Shown here one piece after another: positions 60,805-64,000 of a stretch of 64,000 bases of DNA (position 1 is the stretch's first letter; every line of letters starts with the position of its first letter). The stretch is from Carallia brachiata. Lineage: Eukaryota > Streptophyta > Magnoliopsida > Malpighiales > Rhizophoraceae. The DNA is taken from assembly GCA_021464245.1 (NCBI GenBank), contig JADCRB010000036.1:825717-889716 (forward strand). The letters are read 5' to 3'. The position numbers were made by a program, and so were the translations under genes. The notes below the pieces were generated by a model that was not told the DNA's origin, searched no databases, and saw only the letters and a program-made list of their open reading frames with translations.

Positions 60805-61918
60805 TCCTACCCAGCTTTGATTTTGTTGTGCTCCCTCAGAAGTAACTATCCTCAGAATCTCAAAAGACCCATTACGCTTTGAAGTTTTAGATAATTATTT
60901 GTGTGCAATTGCTCAATCAGTGTGTCCACCACCACGACGCACCCTCCAAAAGCTTTTGCCATGTTAAAAGATTTGATTGGTTGGCTATGACAGCAATTTT
61001 CCTTATCCTACTAAGATGCCAAACTCATATTAGGAGCCTGCCAGCTGGCCAAAAATGAAAGGATCCAAAGCATCTTCAAAACACTAGTGGAAAAACTCAC
61101 GTCTGTGCTTTCTTGTATGATATCTTGTATGTCCTGGCATCGTTGGATGAGCACTCATTTTCAAGTGAAAATGACCAGCGTCATCGTTATCGTGTTGACC
61201 CACAAAAGATGATTCTTGAACATTACTGAATCAAACTTTTTGGTCCAGTATCCTATTGTCTCGGGTCTTGTTATGTTTCATGGTCTCCCTTTGGGTCTGG
61301 CACTTGCATGGATTGGTTGTCACTTGTCGCTATTGGAATAATTGGAAAGTGAAATGCACCCGCTGTGCATGGAAGTTGGAACCATCTCAATGGGTTCATA
61401 CATGGGCAAGGTAATCGGATAAGGTACTAGTAAAAAATTTTCTGATTTGATACACTTTTATAAGTGTGTCTCTTGCCATTTTGAGCTAGAATAATTGGAA
61501 CAACTGACTAAAGAGTTGGAACAATCAGAGTAGCAGGACTAATGAAGGGTGGAAAGGTCTGTGCAAACATTCAAACAGATTGAATGTCATACCAACAAGT
61601 ATCTAATGATCCAATCAACCTAGTCCTGATCACATGCACACTTGAGGTCATCCAGGCTCGATGGAGAATGTAATACGGGTCAGCTAGGATCCAGGCTTGT
61701 CTCCATGAACCAGTACTTTCTCAAAACCATAAGATCAGGAACGAATGGTTAAGGAAAATTACTAACAGTTTTCATTGACCACAATTTTCTATCTACATCA
61801 CCAAATGACACATGAAAATTTCACATAGGAATTCAAAGCCAGCATGGGACCTAGCCTCATGCTTAATCCATCCTACAGGAATGGCATGAGCGGAAACAAC
61901 AGTATACAACGCGACATA
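59694..61918. other. Intergenic spacer between MED27 and the TMK kinase gene
   Basis: Includes MED27 3' sequence, a (GA)n microsatellite at 60764-60801 and otherwise unremarkable AT-rich DNA. TTCAAATCTC near 60340 weakly resembles a B box. 61700-61918 is probably the kinase 3' UTR. Confidence 0.6.
60764..60801. repeat. (GA)n microsatellite
   Basis: About 19 uninterrupted AG units in the spacer. Confidence 0.95.
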
Positions 61919-64000
61919 CTATCTACAGCAAATTAAAAGGACACTGGTAAAGAAGCTGACAGAATATCGGCCATCGGCAGAAGTGAAAGACTCTGCAAAA
62001 CCAGTTGGCCTTGCTGGGATACTACCTTTGCTATCTGCTAGGTCCACATGACTTAAGTCCTTTCCTTCTGCTTCTTGCCAGCCTTTCACCATCTGGTTAA
62101 GGGGCAGACTGTAATCAATGCCACAATATTCCTCAGTCTCATCGTCCAAAGGTTTCCATTTTTCAACCAGTGGGGCAAGTACACTAACAGCATGGCTCAT
62201 ATCTGGCCTTTGACTGGGCTCTCTAGCCGTGCAGTGCCCTGCAAGTTCAGCAATCACAGAGATGCTCTCAAATGTTTCGTCTTTCACATCCAGTGCAGGG
62301 TCAACTGCAGCCCTAAGTTTCTGCTTATCTGATTTGATATGCCAGAACCATGCAGCCAAGTATTGGCTTTCCTCTGGCCGGTCCTCATCAAGTGCCATTA
62401 ACCCAGTCAATAGCTCCATTAACACAACTCCAAAACTAAAGACATCAGCCTTGGTTGTGATTTTCCCCGTCACTAAAAAATAAGCACGCAAAAGTAAGAA
62501 CTACTAGCACATACATAAACGAGAATGAGAGAAGCAAAACTTGTCAGGTCAATCAGCATTGCCCATTTAAACCAAAATTGATTTGAACAGTATTTCTGTG
62601 AAGTGAACACATTTTTTTTGTTACAATTGTTATGAATAATGGAAACAAAAACAGAAATGAAAAAGCAGAAATGTTAATCTTCTCATACTTCTGAAAGTTC
62701 CACAAAGAGAACAAAGGTAAACAAACTTTGGAGGGTTTAAAAAGCAGAAATGTAAGGTTCAGATAAACAAGAAAAAAAAAACAGGAATATGTTGGGAAAA
62801 ACAGTATATAACACAAGAATTTCAAAAGATAATGGCAGAAAACCAGAATAATGTTCATAAAGCAGTATTCTAATCACAGCCAGATACTCAATTAAAAGTC
62901 AGCTACATCAGTCAATCACCACTACCTCTGATTTTGATTATATTTCTACATCAGTGAGCACATGTTAAGTTGCTGATGCCATATAGTTGACCATAGAAGA
63001 GATGGAAGACAATTGATCAAATGCTTACCAGCATACTCTGGGGCCAAGTATCCAAAAGTGCCAGCAAGCCTTGTCACCACAGATTTCTCTCCATCAGGAG
63101 CAAGTTTCACCAATCCAAAATCCGAAACTTTTGCTCTGAAATCATCACCTAGCAATATATTTGAAGATTTGAGATCTCTGTGTATGAAGCTCTGATGAGC
63201 CAGATTATGAAGATATTCCATTCCTCTTGCAACATCCAAGGCAATATTTAGCCGCCTCTTCCAAGAGAGAGGCTCCAATTTCAAGCTCTTCCAGTGGAAA
63301 AGATGCTTACTAAGAGCCCCCTGAGGCATATACTCATAAACGAGGATTCTCTCATTGCCTTCAATCGAATATCCCAAAAGGGATACCAAATGACGATGAC
63401 GGACTTTTGACAGAACTGCAATCTCTGACTGAAATTCATCCAATGCTTTGGTGCTAATCACACCAGCCTCCATTCTTTTAACTGCTATGTTTGTTCCATC
63501 ATCCAATTCTCCTTTGTACACTACCCCAAAGCCACCACGCCCAAGTTCATTTTCTGGAGCAAAATTCTTTGTCACATTGCGAAGAACCTGAACTGATATG
63601 ATCAGATTCCCTGCTTCAATGACATGAGAATCACCAATGCCACTGCCATTTATGCTCGGAGAACCACTACCTGTTACGGTAGAAGTGCCACCATTGGTGG
63701 TATTGGCAACAACTATCTTGACGACATTATCTGAGTCAGATGGATCTCTTGGATGAATTACAAGGGCATTTGGAGCCCTGAAGGCGTCATTTTTCTTCTT
63801 GTAACAGTAAATAAACAAAGGCATAACCAGAATAGCAACAACTGCAACACTTGCAACAGGCGCTAAAATTGCAACGAATGAGGACCTTTTAGGACTTCTC
63901 TGTTTGGCTGAAATTTGTGAAGACTCACCAGAACCAGAATTTCTGTCTACATTCGCTGAGGACGAGCTGTTGGGTGGAGAACCTGAAACTCCAGCTGATG
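61919..64000 (-). CDS. TMK1: TMK1-like receptor kinase, 3' part (runs off the window)
   Basis: Plasma-membrane leucine-rich-repeat kinase of the auxin-linked TMK family. Exons: 63029-64000 (continues beyond the window) and 61919-62472; the intron is GT-AG with matching phase. Visible: the end of the ectodomain (Ser/Asn/Pro-rich), a transmembrane helix [23 protein letters not shown], juxtamembrane KKKND, the glycine loop [11 protein letters not shown], the lysine in IAVKRME, the catalytic loop [18 protein letters not shown], and in exon 2 [20 protein letters not shown]. The TMK tail [13 protein letters not shown] followed by [20 protein letters not shown] is present, but the protein runs 15 residues further to TAG where relatives stop after DGR. 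The LRR ectodomain lies outside the window. Confidence 0.95.

Overview
The window is nuclear DNA of a plant, most likely a woody eudicot; the species cannot be fixed from sequence alone. The evidence is split genes with GT-AG introns, very AT-rich spacers, plant-only families (NDR1/HIN1-like, EXO70A, TMK receptor kinase, a DUF7138-like protein), MITEs, and a Ty3/gypsy element of the Tat type. No bacterial or organellar signal was seen.

Layout. 1-24.5 kb is repeat-rich and has no confident host gene. It holds a 2 x 280 bp tandem repeat, a foldback MITE, one arm of a ~4 kb direct duplication (3313-7344; the other arm is 25657-29257), an 8.7 kb gypsy retrotransposon (11560-20256, perfect 5 bp target duplication CTCCT) and a 375 bp MITE with a 6 bp target duplication. 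24.5-31.2 kb carries two minus-strand NHL/LEA_2 membrane proteins. 33.8-64 kb is gene-dense: EXO70A exocyst subunit (-), DUF7138-like protein (-), Nudix Ap4A hydrolase (+), cohesin acetyltransferase CTF7/ECO1 (-), IPI1/TEX10-like ribosome-biogenesis protein (-), Mediator subunit MED27 (+) and the 3' part of a TMK receptor kinase (-). DUF7138-like/Nudix and IPI1/MED27 are head-to-head pairs with short shared promoters.

Most interesting: between the integrase and the 3' LTR, the gypsy element carries a WUSCHEL-like homeobox reading frame. It has a WOX homeodomain with the same Trp-to-Trp spacing as WUS, then a WUS-box (TLPLFPEY), an acidic stretch and a C-terminal EAR motif (LDLELRL), all in one frame. 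The only in-frame stop (TAG, 18330) lies inside a possible 87 bp intron that would keep frame. The element's own gag-pol is broken by frameshifts and at least two large deletions, and its 5' LTR lacks the 183 bp segment that holds the TATA box in the 3' LTR. This looks like capture of a developmental regulator by a retrotransposon.

Small coding indels occur in EXO70A (exon 10) and in IPI1/TEX10 (exons 9, 10 and 15), while CTF7, MED27, the Nudix gene and both NHL genes read cleanly. The breaks are either real lesions or consensus errors. The host genes are ordinary housekeeping and signalling genes with no evident shared pathway.
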